64,000 bases of DNA from Isoetes taiwanensis (Eukaryota > Streptophyta > Lycopodiopsida > Isoetales > Isoetaceae): positions 15,050,386 to 15,114,385 of the forward strand of contig JAJEKV010000003.1 in assembly GCA_021234155.1 (NCBI GenBank), read 5' to 3'. A program made the position numbers and the translations under genes. This document shows positions 46,656 to 57,299 of this stretch, one piece after another. The notes under the pieces are model-generated. The model worked only from the letters and a program-made list of their open reading frames with translations. It was not told where the DNA came from and ran no database searches. Each line of letters begins with the position of its first letter. The stretch's first letter is position 1.

Positions 46656-48693
46656 TTAGCAATGGTACTTCGAGTAACAACAGGCCCATTCTCTCTTGTA
46701 GAATAGACCTTCTTTTGTCTCCTCTTGACCTGAGGGAGTGGGGTTACAAAGGATTGCTCATTAGAGAACTCTTTCTCCTCATCACTTCCACCTTCATCAT
46801 TCCAAAATTTGCCTGATAAAGCAGAAGAGGGATCCCTCAGTTCTTTAAGTTGGGCAGCTGGTGTCTTGAAAATATCTCCCTCCCTGCCAGATGGGGCTTC
46901 ATTCCCCTCTGCTGTCGGGGAGTCTACCCCTGTTATCGGGCATCCCTGCTGTTCAATCTCCTTCCTGCCACGTGGGACTTCATTCCCCTCTGCTACAGAG
47001 GAGTCAGCCCCTGTTATGAAAGATCCCTGCTGTTCGTTGGATTCTTGGGCCAATAGAATGCTATTGGAAGGCACACCATTTTCCCTCTCTAATCCAGTCT
47101 CCGGGAGCCTCTGTTCATCCTCCTTTTCAATCATGGGTTGATCTGATACTATCAGTCTTGGTTCTCTAGGAAAGAGTTCCATAACTGGTAAAGGAGAGTC
47201 TGTGTTCTGGGTTACAAGAGGAAAAAATTTAGGAGAGCTGGGTCCCCCCATCCTTGTCTCCCGATGAATCCGAGGAGGAAGAATAAATCTTTTCCTGTGG
47301 ATTTGGCTCCCTTATAGTTAAGGTCATGGATCTAGGCACCTCAGAGGTATTATGGGGTCCACATCCATCAGAGACACTTTTCCCCTTAGGATCAGGGTTG
47401 TAGAGGACTTTGACTTTGGCTGAGTCTTCCAGAAATTGCACTTTTTTCTTCCATTCTGTCCTTGTTTTCCTCTCAAGGGTCCTCCCAAGATCCATCTTCA
47501 TTTTTTCTTTTTCCTTCTCTTCTCTGAGTTTCTGTCTTCTTCTTTTACTTTTCTCACTACCATTTTTATTCTGCCTTTGTCTTTCCTGCTTTCCCTTGTT
47601 TGGAGTGATCCAAACTCCTTCATCCTGTTTTCCAGTAACCTGTAAATTCCCTGAATCTTGTTTGTGCAGGATTTCTTTAACTCTACCCTCACCCTTGCAA
47701 ACTTTCCCTCCATGCAGCCTAATACCACATGTTTGGCATGGTTGGGGAAGTCCCTGCCATGCAAGTTTCAAAGTCTTGGGATTGCCAAAGTAATCCACAA
47801 ACTTGATCTCTCCCGGAATTGGTTTAAGCAGATCTATCTGCGCCCAAACTCTGGGGGCTTTATCCTGTGATCACATTTCCAGTGTGTTGGAAGAGAGTAA
47901 TCAGAGATTGCTCATTCCAATACATAGGATTGAGACCATGTAGAGAGGTCCAAGCCGGGTGGTATAGCTCAGAAAAGTTCTGGGGATCGAAAGAAGGGTA
48001 CCACTTTTGGAAAAAGAATTGAGTGTTGGCTTTGGTGATGGTGCCCTGTTTAAGTAGGAAGCTCGGGGTCTGGCCATTCCCACACTCAACCATGAAGAAT
48101 GGGAATTCTATCCAGTAAATACTACTGACTACTATCCCAGGCTCCATTTTTTCAAGTTCCCCTTTTATATACTGTAGCCGAACCCCCTCATGTCGGACAC
48201 ATCCTATGAGCCCCCGGGATTTAAGAAACTTAAGCTTACTTTCTACTGCAGCATTTCTGAGAGGCTTACCAGTGAAAGCCGGAACTTTTTCAGTTAAGAG
48301 CTCCTTCCTGACGTCCTCCTGGATCTGGTTGGCATACTCCAGAATTTGGTTGACGGCCTCCTTCTGTCGCTGCAAGGTACCAACTCCAGAGGAACGCCTC
48401 GTGTTCACCATATCTGATAAGAAAGTGAGGAAGTCTCCAAAGGCAACGAAGTCCTTCGCCTTCTCTCCCTTCTCCACCGCAGCCAAATGAGCAGCAATTT
48501 CTTTGATTTGCCTAAAACCCTTTTCGCTCAGAGTACGGGCCAAATCCTGTAATTCTTCGAATTTGGCATCATTCCCATTCACATCATTCCCTGACCCTTT
48601 AACTTCCTTTTCTTTTTCCCCCAATACTGACTCTGCCCGCACATTTTCCAATGGCTGTCCCATCTGACCTGACTGCTGTATTTCCCCAGACAT
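46652..48693 (-). pseudogene. LINE ORF1 (DUF4283-type RNA-binding protein with CCHC knuckle)
   Basis: Three overlapping frames form one ORF1. 47860-48693 has a helical N-terminal region and the GIVVSSIYWIEFPFFMVECG part. 47229-47798 has KPIPGEIKFVDYFGNPKTLK and the zinc knuckle CQTCGIRLHGGKVC, followed by a Lys/Arg/Glu-rich stretch. 46652-47251 has an acidic linker and a basic end (RRQKKVYSTREN). Frameshifts lie near 47865 and at a C6 run near 47247. Together this matches plant L1 ORF1 (DUF4283 plus knuckle), which coats element RNA. Two near-identical GNE-containing segments inside 46652-47251 suggest a local duplication. Confidence 0.88.
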
Positions 48694-49179
48694 CCCTTTA
48701 CCCTGTCTCCCCTACACTGATTTTTTGACCCCTTTTTTTCCTTTTTTATTATATTTTTCCGATTCTGCACTACCGTAACAACGTGCAACTACTGTCAACC
48801 TACAATCTTCCAACTGAACACCTTTAACTGTAAATTTTCACTACAACCCTACTGTCAACCCACGAACAGTGCGTATGGAAGATACCTGCGGCACTGGCGT
48901 TCCTGTCACCCACAAACTCACCTAGCCAAGATTCGAGAAGTTCTACTTTCGACTGTGGGATCGTTGAGAAAATGGGCGTAAATAGTTCTTCTGGAAAGAA
49001 TCTGTGGTATACCAAACTTTCCCACAATCTTGCACTCTCACCCTGAAGCCACCCACAGGTGAATCTCTCACCTTGGATCAAGATCGTGAAGAACCTCATG
49101 ACTTAGGGTAACAGCAGTAGAGTTCTCCCGCTCCCGCTCCCGCCTCCCACATAACGCATACATCAGTCCTTCGGGCGTC
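48694..49179 (-). promoter_or_regulatory. LINE 5' UTR
   Basis: From the target duplication to the ORF1 start. It begins with a GC-rich tract containing GGGAGCGGGAGCGGGAG, a triplicated hexamer as often seen at full-length LINE starts with internal promoters. A small frame (48824-49099, - strand) is not supported as a gene. Confidence 0.6.
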
Positions 49180-49313
49180 AGAAAGTAAAAATCTTAGTCG
49201 CTATGGCGCGCGAGGATCGCAGAACCAATGTTGTGTGTGCGCAGCCCAACGTTGGTTGATGCGGTCGGCGCATAGCGCGGCGACTAAACTTAATAAGAAA
49301 CAAAGGCACTTAC

Positions 49314-50021
49314 GAGTTGTATTGTACCACCCTTGCAGTTGTGTTCAATTCTGCACTTATTGTAGTCAGTGCAAGTTAAGGCGTGTAATGACTAAGGATT
49401 CGACATTGCCTGTAACTGAAGTGCTTCCTATACTCCTTGGCACCTATCTTATCTATTTTCTCTATAAGCGCCTTCGCTGCCTCAACTGAGTGTTGCCCGT
49501 CAATGACAATGTAGCGCACCGTGTCGCTCTTCCTTAGGTCATCCCATGCCTTCCATGGGTATAGCTTGTCATTGACTGAGTCCCATGGTAGAACATCAGC
49601 TGGATTTGGTACTGTGGTGGGATATTCAACCATGGACTTCTGTATCCTCAGGGCATGTTTGGGATCAAAGATCCTAGATATGAAAGATGCTCTAGGAGAT
49701 CTTATCAGCTTGTCAATAGCTATCCTTTTTGTGACATCCAAACTAAGTGGATACCATTGCTTGAATTTCATAAGCTTGTCTACAGCATCAACCCTTGATT
49801 TCTTTTCAATATATGTTTCCTTCACTGGCTTTGGCAATTCAGACCCCTCAACAAATACTGTCTCTGGCAAGTCCTGACTTAGCTCGCATGTTATGACTCT
49901 GCCGTCATCAATTAGCTTTATGCCAAGAGTTTGATCTATCTCCTCTGCCTCTTCTACCTTGGGGTCCTTCCTGGTTTCTTTGATGGTGCAGAAGTTGATG
50001 TAACTAGTGCTCTCTTGGAAG
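49314..50021 (-). pseudogene. ParB-like exon of the - strand gene
   Basis: An acceptor (TTTTACAG/CTTCC) and a donor (GTAAGTG at 49307-49313) bound an exon that reads FQESTSYINFCTIKETRKDP, EEAEEIDQTLGIKLIDDGRV, then ARIFDP-like SRIFDPKHALRIQKSM, PNPADVLPWD and VRYIVIDGQHSVEAAKALI. The order of a helix with QKSM, a proline-rich turn and IDGQHSVEAAK resembles the ParB/sulfiredoxin-type fold, where DG.HR.EA is the core loop. A TAA interrupts after LSHYTP. The product is unknown; in other systems such domains bind or cut DNA or hydrolyse CTP. The family assignment is tentative. Confidence 0.5.
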
Positions 50022-50200
50022 CTGTAAAATAAATAATCAAGTTAGACATTGCTAAAGTATTTATGTATTAAGCAACTTGACCAACATCTCACGGGTGGCG
50101 CGACAAGTCTATAAATTATGAGAGCAACATTTTAGGATTCGTGCGTAGCGCGAGTCGAAGGATCCAGGATGGTAAGAATAGATGGAATGTGACTTCTCAC

Positions 50201-50293
50201 GTGTAGCAGCAAGAATTCACATTCCATCTCTCTTGCTGTCCTCGCGAAGGGTTGACCTCGACTATGACCTCAACAACCCTACTCTTACGCTTA
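50201..50293 (-). pseudogene. small upstream exon of the ParB/FCP1-like gene
   Basis: KRKSRVVEVIVEVNPSRGQQ is read between a CTCTTAG acceptor and a GTGAGAAG donor (50193-50200). No family is recognised. A possible first exon, ATGGCAACTAAAG/GTTAGT, lies at 50770-50782. Confidence 0.35.
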
Positions 50294-50782
50294 CTAAGAG
50301 CGATAGAATCTGAACTTCTCGCGCTAAGTGCGAGAGATCCATAGACCGACGGCACTCCACAGAAGGCTTCATCATAGGAACACATCGAAGAGAGTAAGCT
50401 TCATAAAAAAAGAAAATCATAGCACAAGAAAGCGTAACCCGCTTCCCTGTCTCTGATGATTACAATTGACGATTAAGATACTAGGAATTATAATCACAGA
50501 GCATTGCAGATTCACTTAAGACTAAGCAGAAAACCCTGAACACATAATCAAACAAAGACTAAGCTGCAAACAAATACAAGCCAAGTAGCATAGATGCAAA
50601 GTAACAGTAATCTAATCAAATCTAGGTTGCAGAGTGACATAGTTAATCAAAGAGTCTCAGAGTTTCTAAATCTATTAATAAAGTTAAGCACACAAGCAGA
50701 AGGTTTCTAAAACCTAATAAAAATAGAGTCACAGAGTTCCTCGTCCATTACGAACTCGAACATACTAACCTTTAGTTGCCAT

Positions 50783-51394
50783 ATTGAAGTGCTTGAAGAT
50801 CTAGAAACTGGAATTGAACTTTGTTGTAGCTCGAGAAGGTCGGGTGAATCTCGATAAGCTTGAGAAGCTCAAATCGAGTCGGAATTGTTGTAAACAGGCC
50901 GGAAATGAAGTAGGATAGCTCGGAATGCAGGTAGCGTTCGAAAAATTTGAATCGCTTGAGAGATCGCTCAAGAAGATTGCGTTGGTTTCGGAAGGCGGTC
51001 GAAGCAAAACTTCTGGAAGAAATTAGGAATGAAAAAATGAGATTCAAATTACATTGAAATTAGAAATATGATTATTACACGTGTCGTACAAACAATTAAT
51101 GAATAGAAGCCCGCCATTGAAAGCGTGTACTACCCTTATCATTGTTTAGGAAAACAAGAAAATTAGTCCCGCCCGCAATTTAAAATTTAAATCTTTTAGT
51201 CTACCGCCCGTGAATATCCCTTTCCCCAACTACTTTTCAATCATTGGATTGTACTAACCGTCTATTTTAAAAATGCCAGCCATTTAATTTGTGTTCTTGG
51301 CCTCGCATTGGATCATAGAATTTGTGTTTCTCTAATGTGCCTAGAGAAACACAAGAACTGTGTTTTCATTACAGTGTTTTAATTCGAATTTGGG
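50783..51394. promoter_or_regulatory. shared upstream region of two divergent genes
   Basis: Between the putative ATG of the - strand gene (50782) and the + strand ORF start (51395) lie about 610 bp with no supported coding sequence. The layout suggests a bidirectional promoter, but I see no firm TATA box. Confidence 0.35.
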
Positions 51395-51812
51395 ATGTCG
51401 CCAAGAAGGAAGCTTGCTAAAGCGCTGGATCAGGTTGCCGAATCTCAGGTAGTTCTTCTATCAAGTGAGAAATTGAGGCGCCATGACTTGTGCAACTTAA
51501 TTAACAAAGCTTTGCAGGTCGAGAAAATGAGCAATCAAGCAGGAGAAATAAAATTTTCCATTGGAGAAGCATGCTTCTTGTTAGCAGAAAACAGGAAAGA
51601 TGTCATTGGCAAGGGCATTGTTGATAACATGGCACCAACTACAGCATGCCATGGAGTGCCCTTGAGACCTGATTATATTAGAATTAGATTGACAGACTGC
51701 TTTGCTGCCACTCATCCATTACAAAGACCACATGCAGGAGCAGAAACACTTGGAGAATCAGTAGGGAGTTTCTTCGCTTGGCCAACAACACTACTCAGAG
51801 AAGTATGTACTG
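51395..51812 (+). pseudogene. DUF8039-like module of the + strand gene, first copy
   Basis: The frame starts MSPRRKLAKALDQVAESQVV. The core reads IGKGIVDN, HGVPLRPDYIRIRLTD and LGESVGSFFAWPTTLL, which fits the HGVPLG...V.V......G..V.WP pattern of the plant DUF8039 domain, found in transposon-derived proteins often linked to Ulp1-type proteases or En/Spm-like elements. A donor-like GTATGT follows near 51804. Downstream frames (51965-52240) look like another exon but show no known domain. Confidence 0.5.
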
Positions 51813-51964
51813 AAAAATTTACTGTTGCACTGTACTGTAACATATTTCACGTGTCACCTATTCATGTGCTACTCACATGCATACTCGTATGTCTACACAA
51901 TAATGCTGCTACTATATTGCTCGTGCTATAAATATGAGTACCTCTCAGTGGCAGCGCATTAGTC

Positions 51965-52240
51965 ATGTCCCGCAATCCGATCACATCCTGTTTTAATTGC
52001 AATTGTCGATCTACCTTGCCACTGGCTCCAGAATATGTGGATTCCATCATTTGCTCCATGAACTATTCTGAAATTTATAGATGCCAGCAGAGGGGCTTGG
52101 AACTCGATCCTTGGTTGCAGGGAGTTGCAATGGCCTCTGCTAGAAGTTATCCTGATACATATAAGGTTGTCATCCACCTTTTATGGGTTCCAGAGCATGG
52201 TGTTTACGAAGTTAAGAGTGATCGTACCACCTGCTCATGA
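51965..52240 (+). pseudogene. probable next exon of the + strand gene, unrecognised
   Basis: About 90 codons with MSRNPITSCFNCNCRSTLPL and DPWLQGVAMASARSYPDTYK. No domain is recognised. The cysteine cluster CFNCNC is near its start. The assignment to the same gene rests only on strand and spacing. Confidence 0.3.
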
Positions 52241-52596
52241 TGAGCCTGGTTGGTGAAAGAATTGTCCTCTTCTTTTGTAAATGCCATGGTTTTTCCTGGT
52301 TGAATAAAAAGTCACCTACATCCAGGCAAGAACTTGATTTGAAGTGATTCTGTAGTGGTTTTTTGGGTTAATTAACTAAATGTAATATGTATAATAAATC
52401 TAACTATGAAATGAATTTTATAGAACATATTAATCTCTCGCGCTCAGCGCGAGAAGAAAAGACTCGCGCCCAGTGCGAAAAGAATAAACAACTAGAAATA
52501 TTCTAATCACAGTTGACATTAGCCCTTAAAAAAAAGAATTGTGAAAGTAAAAATATTTTTATTCCAAAAAATATATACAACTGCGCTTTATAAAAG

Positions 52597-53120
52597 TTAT
52601 TCTGGTAAGACTGGTAACAGTGGTGCAGGATCAATAATTACTGTCCTCCGTACAATGTAATCCAGTCTATCTGGATCCAGATTTGTGATCATCAGGAGGC
52701 TGTTCATTTTGGCCTCCAGCATTCCAGAATGGTGGGTCCTTAGACTCTCTAACAAGTCTTTCTGTCCAGGTTTGAGGATTAGGAAATGGCTCAAAACAAA
52801 TTTTATGCCAATAGTTGCAGCTGCGTGGAGGACTATATCTGCAATCTCCGCATTAAATTGGGCTTCTGTAATGCCTGCCACTTGCTTCACTATACTTCCA
52901 CATCCATCTCTCTCCTTAGAGACGGGGAGGAGATGGTCGAACTTCCTCACCATGCTGTTGAAATCCCGGAACAGTGTTGCTTCCGGGATATCTCTCTGGA
53001 GTGCCCTGTCCCAGGCTTTGGTGAGGCTCAAGGCCAAGCCTCGCTCGTGCACATGTCCACGGCTGGTAGCATCGACATGCACCAAACCGGTGTCATAACC
53101 CATTGAGAAAACAAACTGCA
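52597..53120 (-). CDS. unrecognised - strand exon or small gene
   Basis: Behind an acceptor-like CAATCTCTGCAG near 53120 a frame of about 174 codons runs open to a stop at 52597. It reads FVFSMGYDTGLVHVDATSRG, HERGLALSLTKAWDRAL, a Phe/Leu-rich helix part and VRRTVIIDPAPLLPVLPE. It is well kept compared with neighbouring pseudogenes. I do not recognise a family. It lies between + strand exons, flanked by GCGC palindromes on both sides. Confidence 0.45.
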
Positions 53121-53416
53121 GAGATTGAAATGGCAAAATGATATTTGTACTGATTCAGCAAATACGAAATTGGAAATGTGCTACAAAATGGGATATCTGG
53201 TGACGTGTCCAAATGGGATATGTATGAGTCGCGCCCAACGCGACATATCTGTATTTGGTAAATTAATATAACTTTCTTATGTATTTTACAAAATTATGGT
53301 CCATACGCGTCGCACGCACTGTCGCGCGTAGCGCGGTATAGGCATTGTATAGATATTTTATTTATTGTTATTGCATACAATACTATGTTTTCCTCAACCT
53401 TTCTTCTAATTTTCAG

Positions 53417-53989
53417 ATTTCTCATGAAGCTACTACTGGGGAACCCTGTGACCAAGAACCTCGAACAGAGAAGCATGATGCTGATTACATGGATATGGAA
53501 GAGATTAATACAAATACGAATGAATAGCCACCTGAAGCAAATGCAGAAAATATTAAAAACCCAGCTGCAGCTAATGAGGAAAGAAGAATGATAGTTTCCA
53601 GATTAACATGGAAGGACGAGAAAGTGATTTTGCATCATCAGTGCAATAGAGGAATTGTTGGTGAAGGTGTGCTTATACTATGGGATCCTATGCACTGCTA
53701 TAATGGACAGGCTATTGGTGATGACTTTGTGGGAGTCTCCAATTCCTCAATACAGTTTCATAACTTCAGTGTTGAGCTGAAGGACAAACACTGCTATGCT
53801 TGCAATAATATCAACAGTGGTTTAGAGTTGCCAGCCTTGTTGCTCTGGCCAGTGGAGTCCATTGAGATAGTAGGAAACGAGATGCTTCAAAGAATTGAGC
53901 GTATTGGAGAAAATAATGTGGTGGTGGATGAAAATGACATTCCTTCCATACCTCCTTTGGATATATCCATACCAGAAAGAAGGGCCTAG
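53417..53989 (+). pseudogene. DUF8039-like module of the + strand gene, second copy
   Basis: Starts behind a CTAATTTTCAG acceptor. One frame broken by TAG at 53525-53527 reads an acidic linker and then SRLTWKDEKV, GIVGEGVLIL, NGQAIGDDFVGVSNSS and ELPALLLWPVESIEI. The pattern mirrors the first module (G.G....hg..i....v.v......WP). After a second TAG (53987-53989) the frame goes on into a Lys-rich tail. Both ambers could be decayed CAG codons. Confidence 0.45.
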
Positions 53990-54393
53990 AACTTCTTCAA
54001 GAGGAAGAAGAGGAAGGAAAAGGTGCGGACTGTGAAAGATACTAACAACTGCAGTGAAGAGACTATGCAAGCCGTCAGAGGAGGGGTTGTGGCTGCCCCA
54101 ACAACGACTTTGGTAGATTCACAGTGAAAGAACTTGTGGAAGCCCGATCAATCTACAAGGAGAAAACTGACGCCAGAAAACTTATATTTACAATATCATG
54201 GAGCATGCATTTGGGCCATCACCTGATGTCAGGAACATGGGATTTTCTATTGGTGGGAAATGGATATGCAGCAGTGCAGTGACAACTATACTAGGTATTT
54301 CAGCCTCTACATGGTGGAGATTAAGGTGGAACCAAAAGAGGGGGGGCTCAAATAGGTTGGCATGGTAATCGGGGAAAGGCGAGGACAACCCCC

Positions 54394-54819
54394 ATGGTGC
54401 TTGCAGCTCAAAGGAAGTTTGTTAACTATCATGCTGAGAGAATGCCTCACAAAAGTGTGGTTGATGAAGAGGGATGCAATAAAGTAGTTCGAATGTTGCC
54501 TGCATATTTCACACAAAAAGTGATTTTACAAATGATCAACAATCTTCTAGAGGAAATGGGTGTGGACAAGATTTCACAATCAGCCTTCAGCAAACTCTGG
54601 AGTAAGCATTTTTCAGATGTCAAAAGAATGCAATATAACAACTTCTCAAAGTGCAATATATGCGTGGATTTGTTAGATAAGCTCGAGAAGTCGAAGCTTG
54701 AGGTGGAAAGATCAGCGGTTCGGAAGGAAATGAGAATTCACACGATGGAGCAAATGTCATGTCAATCAACATACTGGATGTGGAGATGCTTGTCGAAGGG
54801 TGAGCACATCACAATGTAA
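54394..54819 (+). pseudogene. transposase-like C-terminal exon cut by the chromovirus D LTR
   Basis: A 141-codon frame reads MLPAYFTQKVILQMINNLLE, FSKLWSKHFSDVKRMQYNNF and SKCNICVDLLDKLEKS. The FSK.W...F..V......FSKC..C pattern occurs in large plant and animal transposon-derived proteins (upstream of DUF7869-type domains). Only this part remains: 54815 is the outer end of the LTR of D. The family call is tentative. Confidence 0.45.
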
Positions 54820-56103
54820 CATGAATAGCATCATCAATATAAATAACAGCAACAAGGAGGGAATCCTACCCAGGGCTCCGACTCATGGGGAATCGACTGA
54901 CGGCTTGGGTCTCCAGAAGTCAATGCAGACCGAATTCATGGCAAATGGATTGGGCTGGCATAAGAACATGGCTGTTGGGTAGTCCACTCCATCCGCCCCT
55001 CCCGTGCACACTTTGCAGAGTAGGTTGAAAAGTATTGGGATCTGACCGTACCCTGCCGGGTGCATAGCCAAAGGGGCTACTGCTGGGTTGCATCTCCCCA
55101 GTCCCGATGAGGCAGGAGGAGAGTCTCCTCCCCTCCAGAGGCATGCATGCCCATCAGAGGCGGCTAGAGGGCCACTGCCCCTATTCGACTTGAACCCCAT
55201 TGAAGGTGACGCGTCACCCAAGAGCTCATGCCTTGCCCACACGCAGTGGCAAACCATTAAGCCTAGCCCATTAAGATCCCCCATAGGCTTTACACACCAG
55301 AGGGATCAGTCTGTGATGGGACAAGTCCTCCTTGTCAACCGGTCTAGCCCCGCCACCCACAACCAGGCGGGCTCCTGTGCACGGGCCACATTAATTGCGA
55401 ATTAATGAGGCTATCTAGGATCATCTGCTACAGAGGCTTTCAGGGTCTCTACCCCCCCTTCCCAATACATAGGAGAACATAGAGTGAAATCACCATCATC
55501 ATCAAAGAATTGAAATGTAGAATAACATCTAATCTATCTACTTAAACATCCATAGTTAGGTTCTTTTGTTAGAGCTTGTGATCTCGGGATCTATAAAACC
55601 TCTAAGGCTGAACTAACATGCTAAACCAGCTCATTGCCAGACTAAAAGTCGGCATTGCACAACAGAATGACCATTTACCTGATCCCTGACTCGCTCCAGC
55701 TCCTTGGAATGCGTCCATGCCTTCGTTCAGGCTGAAGGCGGCTGCTTCTGGAAGATCTGTTGTGCAAATGCGGCTTTTCGATGCCTGGCAATGCGAACTA
55801 GGGTCTTGGCTTGGCCAGAATGGCTCAGGGAAACCCTAATTGCGAAAGAAGAAAAGGTTTGGGGTTTTCCCTTTAGTTCTTTATATATGAACTTTTAGGG
55901 TTAGGTTAGAAAGGATCCAATGGGTTATTGCCACTTGGCAAAGGGGGTTTAGTTGTATATGTGTAATGCACATGCACAACTCACGAGGTTGCCCCCTAGG
56001 TGCAGCCCTTTACGACTATCAAGTACTTGTCATGATGACATGTACGTGTGACGTGGCAGTATAATATACGTATTCGGATCGTATATTATGATGGAACGTC
56101 ACA
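54815..56103 (-). repeat. 3' LTR of chromovirus D (related to A)
   Basis: On the - strand it begins TGTGACGTTCC at 56103, behind a purine tract (GGTGGGGAGAA), and shares long blocks with the chromovirus A LTR, including CTGCAAAGTGTGCAC and AGGGGCGGATGGAGTGGAC. The outer end is best placed at TGTAACA (54815-54821), an imperfect match to the CGTCACA terminus of A. A TATATAAAGAAC box is present near 55880 on the - strand. Confidence 0.75.
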
Positions 56104-56689
56104 TTCTCCCCACCTTGGATTGATGCTGTCCTCAGCATCACGCGTCTCCCCACCTTGGGAAACCTGCATATCTGCAATACATTTGATGCATATAATTTTA
56201 CAACACAATTACCCCAAGGTAATATTTAAGTTTAATTTTTATAACACATCCTTGTTTAATATCATACTATGGTAAGGGAGTCTTTCACCCTCTTGCTTTA
56301 TCATCTATTATTCACAAAATTTTAAAGTTTACACCATTATTATAATCTATAAATTAAAATCCATTTGGTCTCCTTGCAACACATTATGACAAACAAATAT
56401 GTGTTTCAAGTCTTCGCAGTGCGATCCTCCTGTTCCTTAGATCATTCTATTGGCCTGCCGGTCCAACGCTATGTTAATACACATTCATTTATTATAAGAA
56501 TGGTTATTAGAGAACCACCCTTTTTAATTACAATTAATTTAACTATATGTACGCAAGACTAATCTCCCGGCGTAGGCAGAGGATGCTTCTTCCATCGTGG
56601 CCATGGGGACAACACCCTATAATGCCTAGGGACCTCTTATCTCTCAAGCTCGTCTATTTCCGTGGCATCGGAAGTAGACTTTTAATCTA

Positions 56690-57201
56690 CCTTCCACTCA
56701 CCTATCGGTTCGGTGTTGACTACTTTGGTGACGAGTCGGCCCTTGCATTGCTCCATGAGTTGTGGGTACTGATTCTCAAGATCTATTTGTAGTGCCCACG
56801 TAGCGTCTTCCACTGGTAAATGTCCCTTTTCACTAGGTATTGGAGAATTGAGATCTTCTTGTCTTCTTGTATGATCTGACAAGAAGAACCTCTGGAACAA
56901 TCTCAAGGTGATCGTCTATCATTTCCAGTAACTTTGGTGTCTCCAATACTTCCTCTGGATTAGGAGTGTGTTTCTTTAGGAGACTTACTTGGAAAACACT
57001 ATGGATCTTCAAGTGTGCTGGCAGGTCCAACTTATAGGATTGGTTACCTACTCTTTGGTTATCCTGAATGGTCCAGCCCACCTTGGAGCAAGCTTCTTGC
57101 AATTGTCGATGCAGAGCTTCAGCCACTTTGTCCCCTAATCGCCGATGCTGTAATCGCCGATGCAAAGCTTCATCTATGCAATTGTCGATGCAGAGCCTCA
57201 T
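56690..57201 (-). pseudogene. integrase C-terminus and chromodomain-like remnant of chromovirus D
   Basis: GNQSYKLDLPAHLKIHSVFQ, VSLLKKHTPNPEEVLETPKL and, in another frame, GHLPVEDATWALQIDL match the end of chromovirus A pol. Upstream the normal integrase sequence is replaced by repeats of a CGATGCAAAGCTTCATC type (57105-57200). The rest of D is missing. Confidence 0.82.
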
Positions 57202-57299
57202 CTATGCACTTCTGCCGGCTTCTTGCTGCTAGAAGATATCTTCGTACTTCCTCCACCAACTGTTGCATGTCGGCTAGCATCCGTTAACGTCTTAGATAA

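Larger units (their letters stand above)
40272..49179 (-). mobile_element. full-length L1-type LINE with 3'-transduced sequence
   Basis: The 16-bp direct repeat AGAAAGTAAAAATCTT at 40256-40271 and 49180-49195 brackets the element. On the - strand it has a 5' UTR (48694-49179), ORF1, ORF2, a 3' UTR ending at 42337, a first A-tract (42320-42336), about 2 kb of unrelated sequence and a second A-tract (40270-40294). ORF1 and ORF2 have three or four frameshifts and one nonsense codon. It sits in an intron of the ParB/FCP1-like gene. Confidence 0.88.

Noticed and set aside
54883-55405. Overlapping frames on both strands of up to 133 codons
   Set aside because: They fall in the chromovirus D LTR and are explained by its GC-rich composition.
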